Part shown: in pieces, positions 16,767-25,971 of the stretch
How the letters are laid out: each line of letters opens with the position of its first letter
Position numbering within the stretch: the stretch's first letter is position 1
Source of the DNA: Planctomycetaceae bacterium
Lineage (GTDB): Bacteria > Planctomycetota > Planctomycetia > Planctomycetales > Planctomycetaceae
DNA: 64,000 nt
Direction: 5' to 3'
Assembly: GCA_024742875.1 (NCBI GenBank)
Contig: JANSXP010000005.1
Location: 154,318-218,317, forward strand
Made by a program: the position numbers and the translations under genes
The notes under the pieces: generated by a model
What the model was told of the DNA's origin: nothing
The model's database searches: none
The model's input: the letters and a program-made list of their open reading frames with translations, nothing else

Positions 16767-17429
16767 CTAGCGGCGAATGACCACATCATCAAAGTCGCGT
16801 TTCGTGATCGCAGGCACCTGACAGTCTTTCGCAGGATGCCCGGCCACCAGGACAACATATGGTCGTTCATTGTCGGGGCGTCCCAGAATGGAGTTCAGAA
16901 ACTTCATCGGACTGGGCGTGTGGGTCAGCGTGGCCAGGCCCGCGTTATGCAAAGCGGCAATGAGAAAACCGGTGGCAATGCCCACGGATTCGCTGACGTA
17001 GTAATTCTTCTTTTTTTCTCCGTCGGCATTCTTCCAGGCTTCCGCGAACACCACCACCAGCACGGGCGCCGTCTCCAGAAACGGCTTGTGATCGTCCGTG
17101 TTGAATGGCTGCAAAGCATCCAGCCATTCTTCTGGCGCCCGACCGCCGTAGAACTCACGTTCCTCCGCTTCTGCCGCCTCCCGGATCTGTTTGCGGATGT
17201 CGGCATCCTGGACCCAGACAAAGGTCCACGGCTGCTGATTGGCGCCACTGGGGGCCGTCATGCCGGTTTTCAGGCAGTTGGCCACCACCTCATCCGCCAC
17301 CGGGTCGGAGGAATATTCACGAACCGTCCGTCGCGTGCGGGCCTGCTGCAGAAACCCGAGCGAGCGATCAATCATCAGTTCGTCAGCACGACGCTCATAG
17401 CCTTCCAGGGGGATCATCTCGGCAGACAT
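16767..17429 (-). CDS. Nitroreductase-family flavoprotein, iodotyrosine deiodinase-like
   Basis: 220 residues, ATG 17429. FMN-binding residues typical of the family are visible: RRTVREYSSDPV near residue 33, APSGANQQPWTFVWV (59-73) and the C-terminal LLGRP/VAGHPAKDCQVP type block. The closest match by memory is the IYD/BluB branch: the lid segment carries Glu90, Tyr94 and Lys115, spaced exactly as the zwitterion-binding Glu157/Tyr161/Lys182 of mammalian iodotyrosine deiodinase. So it may dehalogenate halotyrosines or a related aromatic amino acid. It has no signal sequence. The diacylglycerol kinase gene ends 8 bp upstream, so the two are probably co-transcribed. Confidence 0.85.
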   Translation of the reverse strand: MSAEMIPLEGYERRADELMIDRSLGFLQQARTRRTVREYSSDPVADEVVANCLKTGMTAPSGANQQPWTFVWVQDADIRKQIREAAEAEEREFYGGRAPEEWLDALQPFNTDDHKPFLETAPVLVVVFAEAWKNADGEKKKNYYVSESVGIATGFLIAALHNAGLATLTHTPSPMKFLNSILGRPDNERPYVVLVAGHPAKDCQVPAITKRDFDDVVIRR

Positions 17430-17437
17430 ACGGCCTC

Positions 17438-17809
17438 CTAACTCTCCACAGTCAACAGCCGCGTCAGATGCGGCCCAAACACAATTACACCCACCACGGC
17501 CGCCGCGACGGAAGCCAGGAGCACGGCTGCCGCGGCCGCATCTTTGGCCTTGCCAGCCAGGTCATGATGTTCCGGGCTCACCAGGTCCACCACGAACTCA
17601 ATGGCCGTATTGAGCGCCTCGGCCGACCACACCAGGCCCATCGACAGCACCAGCGCGCACCACTGACCGGCTGTGACACCAAACCACAGCCCGCCTGCAA
17701 AGACCCCCAGTGTGGCCACCAGATGAACCCAGGCGTGCACCTGCGTTTTCATCAGGGTGACCACGCCACGCCCGGCATCAACAAATGCGGCTATTCGTCT
17801 GCGGATCAA
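17438..17809 (-). CDS. dgkA: Diacylglycerol kinase (DgkA family)
   Basis: About 123 residues if translation starts at TTG 17809 (AGGA ten bases upstream); TTG 17854 is an alternative adding 15 residues. Starts beyond 17873 are excluded because the rpoD terminator lies there. The prokaryotic DAGK fold is clear: three membrane helices, with SAEALNTAIEFVVDLVSPEHHDLAGKAKDAAAAAVLL containing the catalytic Glu, the metal-binding EALNTAIE and the K-A-K-D-x-A-A-A motif. It phosphorylates diacylglycerol, or undecaprenol in some bacteria, at the inner membrane. It is unusually short at the N-terminus, and no ATG is available before the domain. Confidence 0.83.
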   Translation of the reverse strand: MIRRRIAAFVDAGRGVVTLMKTQVHAWVHLVATLGVFAGGLWFGVTAGQWCALVLSMGLVWSAEALNTAIEFVVDLVSPEHHDLAGKAKDAAAAAVLLASVAAAVVGVIVFGPHLTRLLTVES

Positions 17810-17872
17810 CGGACAGTCTTCCTGCCAAAGCGGACGGTTGACGACAGGCGCCAAAGTAGCGGCCGGGAGCGC

Positions 17873-17909
17873 AAAAAAGAAGCTCGACGAACAGTGTTCG
17901 TCGAGCTTC
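17873..17909 (-). terminator. Rho-independent terminator of the dnaG-rpoD unit
   Basis: A perfect 14-bp inverted repeat (GAAGCTCGACGAAC with GTTCGTCGAGCTTC, 3-base loop) is followed on the minus strand by TTTTTTGC. It begins 40 bp after the rpoD stop. Confidence 0.92.
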
Positions 17910-17948
17910 CTGATTTCTCCGACTGCCGCCATCAGCTGGCAGCAACGC

Positions 17949-19604
17949 TTAGTGACCGGCCGCGATGGCAGAGATGCCTTCGAGGAAGCCCTGCAGCTGT
18001 CGACTGCGGACCGGGTGCTGCAGCTTACGCACCGCTTTGGCCTCAATCTGACGCACGCGTTCGCGTGTCACCTTGAAGATGCGGCCCACTTCTTCGAGCG
18101 TGTAGGTGTAGCCGTCGCCCAGACCGTATCGCAGTTTGATAATCTCGCGTTCACGATAGGTGAGCGTCTTGAGGACAGAGTCAATTTTGTCCTTGAGCAT
18201 TTCCGACGCCGCATTGCTGACAGGACTGTCGTTGCTCTTATCTTCGACAAATTCGCCGAAGCTGTTGTCTTCGCCTTCGCCCAGAGGTTTATCCAGACTG
18301 ATGGGCTGACGGCTGATTCGCATCACACGACGGGCTTCGTCCAGCGGCACGTCCGCCAGTTCGGCCATTTCATCCACCGATGGCTCGCGCCCTTTCTCCT
18401 GCAGCAGCTCTCGGGCGGCCGCACGCAGTTTGGACATGGTTTCAATCATGTGGACAGGGATGCGAATCGTACGGGCCTGATCAGCGATGGCTCGCGTGAT
18501 GGCCTGACGAATCCACCAGGTCGCGTAAGTGCTGAATTTGTAACCGCGACGATATTCGTACTTGTCAACAGCCCGCATCAGGCCCGTGTTGCCTTCCTGG
18601 ATGAGGTCCAGGAACGTCAGGCCGCGGTTGCGGTACTTCTTGGCGATCGAAACCACCAGTCGCAGGTTACCGCCGGAAAGGTCCCGCATGGCCTGCTCGT
18701 ACTCTTCGTAGCGTGCCTGCAGAGCTTCCATCTTGACGGCCAGAGAGTTGGGCGTCTCCAGTGTGAGGTCACACAGATCGTGCAGCTCTTTTTCCATGCT
18801 GCGGGTTTCGTCCTCAGCCGACACCAGATTTTTCAGGTTGCCGATCTGATCCTGCAGTTCCAGCATGCGGGCGGAAATCTGCTGCAAACGTTTCATGCAC
18901 GGCTGCAGTCGCTGCGTTCGCAGGCTCAGCTCTTCCAGCATGGTGATGCTGCGGCGGCGACGTTCATCAATGCGAGCGCGGATCTCCAGACCCTTTTCGC
19001 TGTCCAGACCCAGACTGCGGGCCAGAGCAAAGTCGGTCAGGTCGCGTTCTCGGATGGACGCCACCGTCTCCAGGTTGTGCGGCATGCGGCCAATGATCTG
19101 ATCCTTCTCCAGACTTTCCGTCATGGAGACTTTGATCGTGCGATCAAACGGCAGTTCGCTGCGATGCACCTGCGAGAGTGTTTCGAACGAGTAGTTCAGT
19201 GCAAAGTCGTTGGCCAGCAGAGCACGGCGAAAACGACGTCGCGTGACTTCAATCTGCTTAGCCAGAAAGATCTCTTCTTCGCGAGTCAGCAGCGGGATCT
19301 CGCCCATCTGCGTCAGGTACATGCGAATGGGGTCTTCCGTGCCGCGCGGTGAGTCTTCGTCCAGACGGATTTCCGGGCGACGCTTGCGGCGGTCAGCAGC
19401 CGGCGAGTCTTCGTCGTCGCTGTACACGACCGGGTCGGTCCGCAGTTCCAGATCCAGTTCTTCGAGAACCATGATCAGGTAGTCCAGCTTCCGCGGGTCT
19501 TCTGCCTCATCGGGCAGGTAGTTGTGGACCTGAGAGAAGTACAGGTAACCCTGCTTCAATCCGACCGACATCAATTGCGAAAGTGATTCATCCAAACGGT
19601 GCAT
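17949..19604 (-). CDS. rpoD: Primary RNA polymerase sigma factor (sigma-70 / RpoD)
   Basis: 551 residues, ATG 19604 with GAGGAG upstream. Region 1.2 is at about 90-120 ([21 protein letters not shown]), followed by a long non-conserved helical insert; region 2 is at about 325-395 ([39 protein letters not shown]), region 3 follows, and region 4.2 lies near the end ([20 protein letters not shown]). All promoter-recognition and core-binding segments are intact. The N-terminal 85 residues are acidic and do not look like a standard region 1.1, a lineage feature. It sits 68 bp downstream of dnaG, an arrangement conserved in many bacteria, and ends at a strong terminator. Confidence 0.97.
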   Translation of the reverse strand: MHRLDESLSQLMSVGLKQGYLYFSQVHNYLPDEAEDPRKLDYLIMVLEELDLELRTDPVVYSDDEDSPAADRRKRRPEIRLDEDSPRGTEDPIRMYLTQMGEIPLLTREEEIFLAKQIEVTRRRFRRALLANDFALNYSFETLSQVHRSELPFDRTIKVSMTESLEKDQIIGRMPHNLETVASIRERDLTDFALARSLGLDSEKGLEIRARIDERRRRSITMLEELSLRTQRLQPCMKRLQQISARMLELQDQIGNLKNLVSAEDETRSMEKELHDLCDLTLETPNSLAVKMEALQARYEEYEQAMRDLSGGNLRLVVSIAKKYRNRGLTFLDLIQEGNTGLMRAVDKYEYRRGYKFSTYATWWIRQAITRAIADQARTIRIPVHMIETMSKLRAAARELLQEKGREPSVDEMAELADVPLDEARRVMRISRQPISLDKPLGEGEDNSFGEFVEDKSNDSPVSNAASEMLKDKIDSVLKTLTYREREIIKLRYGLGDGYTYTLEEVGRIFKVTRERVRQIEAKAVRKLQHPVRSRQLQGFLEGISAIAAGH

Positions 19605-19672
19605 TCCGTGAGCTCCTCAGCGACAATCTGTGAGTGAACAAGTGGAAATTGGGCCACGTTAAAAACGCGGGA

Positions 19673-21583
19673 CTACTGATTTCCCATCTCGTTTCTTTTT
19701 AACTTCGTAATTCGCCGGAGTGTTTCCAGGGTGTCGCTGAGAAGTTCGCCCGATGCATTTTGCGCCTGAGCCATTTTTTGTTTCGACACTACAATCTGGT
19801 TTCTATCACGCCGAAGAATCAGCGGGTTTAACACCCGCTGCAGGTGTGCGGGAATCTCAGCGTCAAGACGCTGCGAATCCCCCTGATGTTCGAGGGGGTC
19901 CTCATTCATCAGTTCTGAGATTCCTTTCTCCCTCGCAGAATCGAGCAGGGCATTCACCAGACTCAGAAGTTCTGAACTGGATTCTGCCGCTGCAATCACT
20001 CGTTGAGGTTCGGGAAGGAGTCCTTCTTCCGCGATCAAGTCAACACAGAGTTCGTAAAGTCGTCTGTACCGACCATCTTCAAAGTCATCCGGCCCAATCC
20101 GGTACCGGGCAAAATTGACTGTTTCAGGTTCGCTCAGAATAATTTCCAGCAGTTCGCGTTCCGCCAGATCGCAGGCCTTCATGGACTTACGAACCGGCTG
20201 CGGTGGAATCTCCTGCTCGTTGGGGCGAACGAATCGCCGCTGCCGACCAGACTCTTCCTGCCGGGCCTGACTCAGCTGCTGACGGAGGGCAAGTTCCTCC
20301 ACCGACAGTCGCTGCGACAGGTTTCTGAGAATCAAATCTTCCTTTATTGTTCCCTTCAGCCCCGTTGAGGCCACCAGGAATTTGATCAATTCACCGGCAA
20401 TCTTCTGTCGTCCGCCGATGGTCGCATTGCCATACCGGGACGAAACGGATTGCAACTTGTATTCCCATGCTTCCGGAGCGGCTTTCACCAGCTCCTCAAA
20501 CTCGTCTTTACTGTGCTGTTCAAAGTAGTCTGCCGGGTCCTGCCCTTCGGCCAGCGTCATGATTCGCAGGTCGATATCAAACGACAAAAATCGTTCGATG
20601 GAGCGTTCCGCGGCCTGAATTCCGGCCGTGTCACCGTCGTACAAAAGTACAACCCGGTCAGCGAAGCGCTTCAGAAATCTAACATGATCCTCCGTCAATG
20701 CGGTGCCCAGTGTGGCGACCGCGTTGGTCACGCCGGCCTGGTGACAGGCGACAACATCCATATACCCTTCGACCACGATGGCCGTGCGACAACTTTCCTT
20801 ACGAATTGTCTCGCGGGCCTGATGAAATCCGTAAAGTGTCTTTCGTTTCAGAAAAATGTCGGTTTCAGGACTGTTCCAGTACTTGGGACCTTTGTCGTCG
20901 TTGCCTCCCGGCAACACACGTCCCCCAAAAGCAACAGCCTGACCACGCTCATTGATAATGGGAAAAACCAGGCGACCGATCAGTTCATCACGCAGTCCCC
21001 GGCCGCTTTTCATCTCCTTCGCCAGCCCCACGCTGACCAATTGTTCGTCTGTATATTTGCCGCGGGCTTTGTTCAGCAGCCACCGCCACTCCTCGGGATG
21101 GAAGCCCACGCGGAAGGTTTTGAGTGTTTCTGCTGTCAGGTTGCGTTCTGTCGCGTATTTGCGCGCCAGTTCGCCCACTTCCCCGCGAAATGAAGACTGC
21201 ATCAGGTTGCAGGCCCACTCCACAATTTCGTACTGCGTGACCTTGCTGTCACCCGCCGTGCGATTGAATTCACTGCGATGCCGCTGCGGCATCTCCAGAT
21301 TGGCCCGCTCCGCCAGCATCTTCAATGCTTCCGGAAACGTGACCATGTTGAGATCCATGACCCAACCGAAGCAGTCACCACCCTTATCACACACCCAGCA
21401 CCGATAGCTCTGGCGATCGGAGTAGACGTGAAACGAAGGCCTCTTATCATCATGGAACGGGCACAGACCAACGTAGTCGTTGGCGTTGCTGGGCGTCAGA
21501 GCGATGGATTCTGAGACAAGATCCACCAGATTGGTGTTAGCTCGAACGAGCTCTTTGAAGTCGTCTCCAAAAACGATGGACAC
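19673..21583 (-). CDS. dnaG: DNA primase DnaG
   Basis: 636 residues, ATG 21583. The CHC2 zinc finger has Cys41, His44, Cys62 and Cys65 (CPFHDDKRPS...YRCWVCDKGGD). The RNA polymerase domain follows with FPIINERGQAVAFGGR and GPKYWNSPET, then the Toprim core with the catalytic Glu in VVEGYMDVVA and Asp residues in LLYDGDTAG. The C-terminal third is the helical DnaB-interacting region and is divergent. It makes RNA primers for replication. It heads the dnaG-rpoD unit; rpsU, often upstream in proteobacteria, is absent here. Confidence 0.97.
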   Translation of the reverse strand: MSIVFGDDFKELVRANTNLVDLVSESIALTPSNANDYVGLCPFHDDKRPSFHVYSDRQSYRCWVCDKGGDCFGWVMDLNMVTFPEALKMLAERANLEMPQRHRSEFNRTAGDSKVTQYEIVEWACNLMQSSFRGEVGELARKYATERNLTAETLKTFRVGFHPEEWRWLLNKARGKYTDEQLVSVGLAKEMKSGRGLRDELIGRLVFPIINERGQAVAFGGRVLPGGNDDKGPKYWNSPETDIFLKRKTLYGFHQARETIRKESCRTAIVVEGYMDVVACHQAGVTNAVATLGTALTEDHVRFLKRFADRVVLLYDGDTAGIQAAERSIERFLSFDIDLRIMTLAEGQDPADYFEQHSKDEFEELVKAAPEAWEYKLQSVSSRYGNATIGGRQKIAGELIKFLVASTGLKGTIKEDLILRNLSQRLSVEELALRQQLSQARQEESGRQRRFVRPNEQEIPPQPVRKSMKACDLAERELLEIILSEPETVNFARYRIGPDDFEDGRYRRLYELCVDLIAEEGLLPEPQRVIAAAESSSELLSLVNALLDSAREKGISELMNEDPLEHQGDSQRLDAEIPAHLQRVLNPLILRRDRNQIVVSKQKMAQAQNASGELLSDTLETLRRITKLKRNEMGNQ

Positions 21584-22102
21584 GCACCGCTCCGATCACA
21601 TAGACCAGTTCCGTAAATCAACAGTCGGTCAAAAGCTGTTGCTCAGAAAGCCTTCTCAAAACCGCTGACGGCAGATGGCTCAACCTCACACTCCCTGACC
21701 GGGCGACTCTGCGAATCCCTGTTGCTGGCCAGTAAAAACACGGGCCGTCGGGTTTCGTCGCGAGTCCGGCAATTCTATCCTCAGAGTGGGACGGGTCAAG
21801 AAATTCAAGCCCGACCCGAAGCGGAATCCGTTAACCGTAAACCCTTTCGCGGCAAGACGTTCCAACTCACCGCAGACCCGATACACAACCGACACAAAAC
21901 AGAAGACCCATTTTAGGGAATCGCGAGTTCCCGCAAACTCCCGCCAGCTTTCCCGGACTAAGTTCGTCCGCCTGTCCGGCTGCCGAACATAGTCCGACCG
22001 CGAGCACCAGCAGCTGTTCTCTCGCCGCCAGTAGCGATATGCTCTGGGACTATGGCCCGCTCTGTGGCCGGATTGTTCTGAGGGCGCAGCTGGACCGCCT
22101 GC
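21584..22102. other. Intergenic region upstream of dnaG
   Basis: 519 bp between the HpcH aldolase stop and the dnaG start, both on minus. It should contain the dnaG-rpoD promoter and an end for the export operon. No coding, tRNA or convincing terminator signal was found; short open frames have no ribosome sites. Confidence 0.55.
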
Positions 22103-22876
22103 TCAGCTGGCCTCGCCGATTTTGGCATCCTGCAAACTGCGCAAATTCGCACGCATGCCGTCGAGCACCGCGTTGATGTCAGACCCCGCCGCGACGAAAC
22201 GGAAGCCCTGCTGCAGGTGGACGGACTCCAGCCCTGATTTGGTCAGGATACCGGCCGTGCGGCCGTGTCGTCGACACACGTCCACCACGTGCTGCAGCGC
22301 CTGCAGCACGACGGGATGATCGAACTGTGCCGGGTAGCCCAGGTTGACAGACAGATCCAGCGGCCCCACAAACAGCACATCGACCCCGTTCACCTGTGCA
22401 ATTGCGTTCGCATTTTCCACAGCCTGAGGCGTCTCAATCTGCACGATGACCGTGCTGCAGGTGTTGGCCGTCTCAAAATAGGATTTCCAGTTTTGCGAAT
22501 AACGGGTCGCCCGAATCGCACTGGCCACACCACGTGTCCCCTCCGGCGGGTACTTCAGGCTGGCCACAGCGGCAGCCGCCTGTTCGGCATTCTGCACGAA
22601 GGGAAACATTACGCCCGCCGCACCGCCGTCCATCACGAATTTTACGCCATCGGCATCCAGCGACGGCAACCGCACGATCGGGGCCGTCTGCGATCCGCGG
22701 CAGGCGTGCAGGCAGGCCCGCAAACCGCTGAGAGTGTCGCTGCCGTGCTCATGGTCCAGCACCATCCAGTCAAACCCTACGCCGGCTACAATCTCAACGG
22801 CCGTGGGAGAAGCGAGGTTAACAAACGTGCCCGTCAGCACTTCGTCGCGCATTCGCTGTTTATCAATCCACTGCAT
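22103..22876 (-). CDS. HpcH/HpaI family aldolase/citrate lyase
   Basis: 257 residues from ATG 22876 with GAGGAG; the track start 33 codons upstream is not used. The TIM-barrel class II (metal-dependent) pyruvate aldolase signatures are present: WMVLDHEHGS with the general-base His, APIVRLPS with the substrate Arg, the metal ligands Glu in VIVQIETPQAVEN and Asp in GVDVLFVGPLDLSVNLG. It would cleave or form a 2-keto-3-deoxy or 4-hydroxy-2-oxo acid with pyruvate; the physiological substrate is unknown. It is cytoplasmic. It follows the TolC-like gene by 31 bp, so it seems to be the last gene of the export operon, an odd partner. Confidence 0.92.
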   Translation of the reverse strand: MQWIDKQRMRDEVLTGTFVNLASPTAVEIVAGVGFDWMVLDHEHGSDTLSGLRACLHACRGSQTAPIVRLPSLDADGVKFVMDGGAAGVMFPFVQNAEQAAAAVASLKYPPEGTRGVASAIRATRYSQNWKSYFETANTCSTVIVQIETPQAVENANAIAQVNGVDVLFVGPLDLSVNLGYPAQFDHPVVLQALQHVVDVCRRHGRTAGILTKSGLESVHLQQGFRFVAAGSDINAVLDGMRANLRSLQDAKIGEAS

Positions 22877-22907
22877 GTGAGTCTCCTCAGACCGCGACGT
22901 TCGCCGG

Positions 22908-25049
22908 TTACCGTTGCCACAGATTTCGCAGGCGGAACTTCCTTTTGGGGGCTGCTGCCGAGTGAGGCTTGTCACTTACCTGACTGGTCTGCGGAGCCTG
23001 ACCGCCGCCAGGTTTGGTATCACCAGCCGTGATTCCAGCCGGCGGAAGCACTGGCAGACGTCCCTGCCGAAACGATGCCGGCAGCAGGCGGAATGAAGGC
23101 CCGACGGCAGACTGCTCATCCAGCACGGGCGGTGGTGTGACCTCCAGCACATTGGGCACGCGGCCTTCGCCATTGCCACCACCAGGCTGCTCTTCCAGCC
23201 GGTCAAAACCACGCAGTTCGAACGCTTCCTCAGCGGGCTGGCCGGAATCTTCGTAGCGTTCCGGCCCGGACTGCGGCTGCAGACTCCGCGGATAGCAATC
23301 CCACTCAAAGTGTTTGCCCCAGGCGCCAATCGATGCGTACTGCTCTTCGGCAAACGTCACGCCATGAGTTTCCAGAATGGTGCCCGTCTCACGCTCCAGC
23401 GAGGCCAGCGAGGCGTTGTAGTCGGTCAGCGAACTGGCCTCCGAAGCAATCGCATCGCCCCAGTCACTGATGGCCTGCAGCACTTCCAGAAAGATGGCCT
23501 GATCGGCGCGACGTCGGCCGATCTGCAGTTCAAGGTTGTCCGTGGCGGCCGCCCGCGTGTCGCGAAACGCCTCGTACTGCTCGTAAGACAAATCCAGATT
23601 ACGAATGGTGGTCGCCAGCAGATGTTCGGTCGCGTGCAGTCCCTGAGCGATATTGGCGCGATCACGTGCCAGCGTGAGCTCGGTACTGCGGACCGCCGCT
23701 CGTGACTCACGCAGCGACAGCGGCACGGTGAAGTTGAAGCCCAGGGACCAGGCGGGATTGTCGTCCAGTCGTCCACTGATGCGATTGCCGTCGCCCGCTC
23801 GACCGGTCACGCCGTTCCAGCCGTGGATGGCAAACGCATCCAGCGTGGGCTGGGCGGCGTTGCGATTGATCACCAGTCGCTGCTGATCGGCCATCAGAAT
23901 CAAATGCAGCTCAATCAGATCAGGACGATACTGCTGCGCCGTGGTGACCATTTCATTCCAGTCAAATTCGAGGCGGTCACGTGTGGGAGGCGTGGAGGGC
24001 ACCAGTCGCTGGCCGTCTTCCGGTGGCATCCCGAGCAGGTTACGCAGATCGGCTTCTGACTGAATCAACAGCCCCCGGGCACTGACCAGTTGAGCACGAA
24101 ACGTCGCATAAGCCACCCGCGCCTGCGAGACTTCTCCGATATCCACCAGGCCCACTTCCCGCTGAGCCTCCACGCGATCCAGTTCCAGTTTGGAGGCTTC
24201 CACCTGCTTTTCCCGGGCCCACAGCGATGTGCGTGCGGCCACCAGCGACCAGTAGCCTCGCACCACATCCCGCACCAGGTTCTGAATCTGATCCTTAAAC
24301 TGAAAGTACGACTGACTCTGATCCAGACGAGCAATCACAATCGGCGCTTCGTTGGCCGCCAGCCCACCACCGGCCAGCAGCGGCTGTGTGTAGCTCAGAT
24401 CCAGACTGGGGCGATGAGAGCGTGAAAACCGTCCCGTATTGCCGAAGTTGTCGTAGTTCCACGTGTTGCCAAAATCGAGGGCCGCTTCCCCGCCCAGTCG
24501 ATTGCGGCGGGCCAGACGGGCCAGAAACTCGTTGCCGCCGTCCTGACTGCCGCCGATGGACAGACCTCCAGGAGCCAGCGGATTCAGACGAGCGAGCGGC
24601 TGTTCGGTTTTGCGCCACGTGCTGTTCGCGGTGAACACGGGGTCAAAGCGCGAGATCGCCTGGTCAATGGGCGTGGAAGCGATGGCCGTGTCATAAATGG
24701 TCCCCGTTCCGCCACGGACACTGGAGACACCCAGCGTGCGGATGACTTCGGCGTGTCGCAGGGCGATCCGAATGGCCTCATCCAGTGGCAGCAGACGCTC
24801 AGTTTCGGCCGCGTCTTTGGACGCCACGGTCACAGGCACCAGGCCCGGCAGCCGTCGCGAGGTGGCAACCTGCTCAGCCTGATGCCAGCGGATATGATGC
24901 TGATCCGGTTCGCCCAGTTGTCCGCGAACAGACCCCGCCAGCAGGAACAGGGTGGTCAGCACAGTACCTGTGAGCCGCGTCAGGGCGTTGACTCGTCGGC
25001 TCCGCGTTGTGCGCGCAGAGAAAGAACAAAAACAGAGATCCCCGGACAT
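22908..25049 (-). CDS. TolC-family outer membrane efflux protein
   Basis: 713 residues from ATG 25049 (AAGGA 8 bases upstream; a GTG at 25079 is less likely). It has an N-terminal signal (TGTVLTTLFLLAGSVRGQ). The body carries the two OEP repeats: long coiled-coil segments such as LVRDVVRGYWSLVAARTSLWAREKQVEASKLELDRVEAQREVG and, later, LRESRAAVRSTELTLARDRANIAQGLHATEHLL, separated by SYTQPLLAGGG. It would form the periplasm-spanning outer membrane tunnel for the adaptor and MacB-type pump encoded upstream. The C-terminal about 150 residues are a Pro/Gly/Glu-rich extension beyond the usual TolC length, ending in a basic patch (PKRKFRLRNLWQR). Confidence 0.9.
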   Translation of the reverse strand: MSGDLCFCSFSARTTRSRRVNALTRLTGTVLTTLFLLAGSVRGQLGEPDQHHIRWHQAEQVATSRRLPGLVPVTVASKDAAETERLLPLDEAIRIALRHAEVIRTLGVSSVRGGTGTIYDTAIASTPIDQAISRFDPVFTANSTWRKTEQPLARLNPLAPGGLSIGGSQDGGNEFLARLARRNRLGGEAALDFGNTWNYDNFGNTGRFSRSHRPSLDLSYTQPLLAGGGLAANEAPIVIARLDQSQSYFQFKDQIQNLVRDVVRGYWSLVAARTSLWAREKQVEASKLELDRVEAQREVGLVDIGEVSQARVAYATFRAQLVSARGLLIQSEADLRNLLGMPPEDGQRLVPSTPPTRDRLEFDWNEMVTTAQQYRPDLIELHLILMADQQRLVINRNAAQPTLDAFAIHGWNGVTGRAGDGNRISGRLDDNPAWSLGFNFTVPLSLRESRAAVRSTELTLARDRANIAQGLHATEHLLATTIRNLDLSYEQYEAFRDTRAAATDNLELQIGRRRADQAIFLEVLQAISDWGDAIASEASSLTDYNASLASLERETGTILETHGVTFAEEQYASIGAWGKHFEWDCYPRSLQPQSGPERYEDSGQPAEEAFELRGFDRLEEQPGGGNGEGRVPNVLEVTPPPVLDEQSAVGPSFRLLPASFRQGRLPVLPPAGITAGDTKPGGGQAPQTSQVSDKPHSAAAPKRKFRLRNLWQR

Positions 25050-25199
25050 CGGCCGCATCCTTCGGCTGTTACAGGCCACTCTTCCCTGAGTGACAAACGA
25101 AGCCGCCTGGAGCGGCCCTATCAGCCCATCGTCCGGTTTGCCGGCTGGCTCGCGTCATCCTGCTCAGAACGCTCGTGCGGTTGCCAGCCGTCGCACGAT

Positions 25200-25928
25200 T
25201 CACTCCGCTTCAAACGCGTGTAGCGATTTGAACGCCTCGTCGTAGGACTCCGTATCCGTTTCAATCCGACCATCCCGAAGAACCAGAATCCGGCGAGCGT
25301 GTCTGGCAACGCTCAAATCGTGCGTGACGAGTATGACGGTTATGCCGTTTTCTTCGTTCAGTCGTTTGAACAGCGAGATCACCTCCTTGCTGGTTTTGGA
25401 GTCCAGATTCCCCGTGGGCTCATCGCCCATGAGGATGGAAGGATCATTGACCAGCGAACGGGCAATGGCCACACGCTGCTGCTGTCCTCCCGACAGCTGT
25501 CCGGGATGATGATCGAGGCGTTCCCCCAGCCCCACCAGTTCCAGCATTTCCCGCGCGCGGCGACGACGCGCCCGTCCGGTCAGGCTGGAGCCATACAGCA
25601 ACGGCAGCTCCACGTTTTCTTCTGCCGACGTGCGGTTTAGTAAATTGAAGTTCTGGAACACGAACCCGATGTGCTCGTTGCGAATGCGGGCCCGGGCATT
25701 GCGCGACATGGACGCCACTTCCACGCCGTCCAGCTGGTAGCTGCCGCTGGTGGGCCGATCGAGGCACCCCAGCGTGTTCATGAGCGTGGACTTGCCGGAC
25801 CCGGACGGCCCGAGCAGAGCCACGTACTCACCTTTGTCGATGTGCAGGTTGGTTTCCCTCAGCGCGTGTACCTGCACTTCGCCAAGGTCGTACGTCTTTT
25901 TGACTTTGTTCAGTTCAATCAGCGCCAT
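25200..25928 (-). CDS. ABC transporter ATP-binding protein (MacB/LolD type)
   Basis: 242 residues from ATG 25928 (MALIELNKVKKTYDLG). Complete ABC ATPase: Walker A GPSGSGKST (about 42-50), Q-loop FVFQNFNLL, signature LSGGQQQRVAIARSL, Walker B ILMGDEPTGNLD and switch His in LVTHD. The sequence type (LNRTSAEENVELPLLY) is that of MacB/LolD/FtsE-like ATPases, which power mechanotransmission rather than channel transport. It sits 43 bp downstream of its permease; the TolC-like gene follows 150 bp later. It is cytoplasmic, membrane-associated. Confidence 0.95.
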   Translation of the reverse strand: MALIELNKVKKTYDLGEVQVHALRETNLHIDKGEYVALLGPSGSGKSTLMNTLGCLDRPTSGSYQLDGVEVASMSRNARARIRNEHIGFVFQNFNLLNRTSAEENVELPLLYGSSLTGRARRRRAREMLELVGLGERLDHHPGQLSGGQQQRVAIARSLVNDPSILMGDEPTGNLDSKTSKEVISLFKRLNEENGITVILVTHDLSVARHARRILVLRDGRIETDTESYDEAFKSLHAFEAE

Positions 25929-25971
25929 AGTGAGGCTTCGCTCGACCGTGGAGAACTTGTGTGCCCGTTCA

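Noticed and set aside
17757..19352. 531-residue open frame on plus, antisense to rpoD
   Set aside because: Composition (His/Gln/Phe-rich) is the typical shadow of a GC-rich gene; rpoD on minus is certain.
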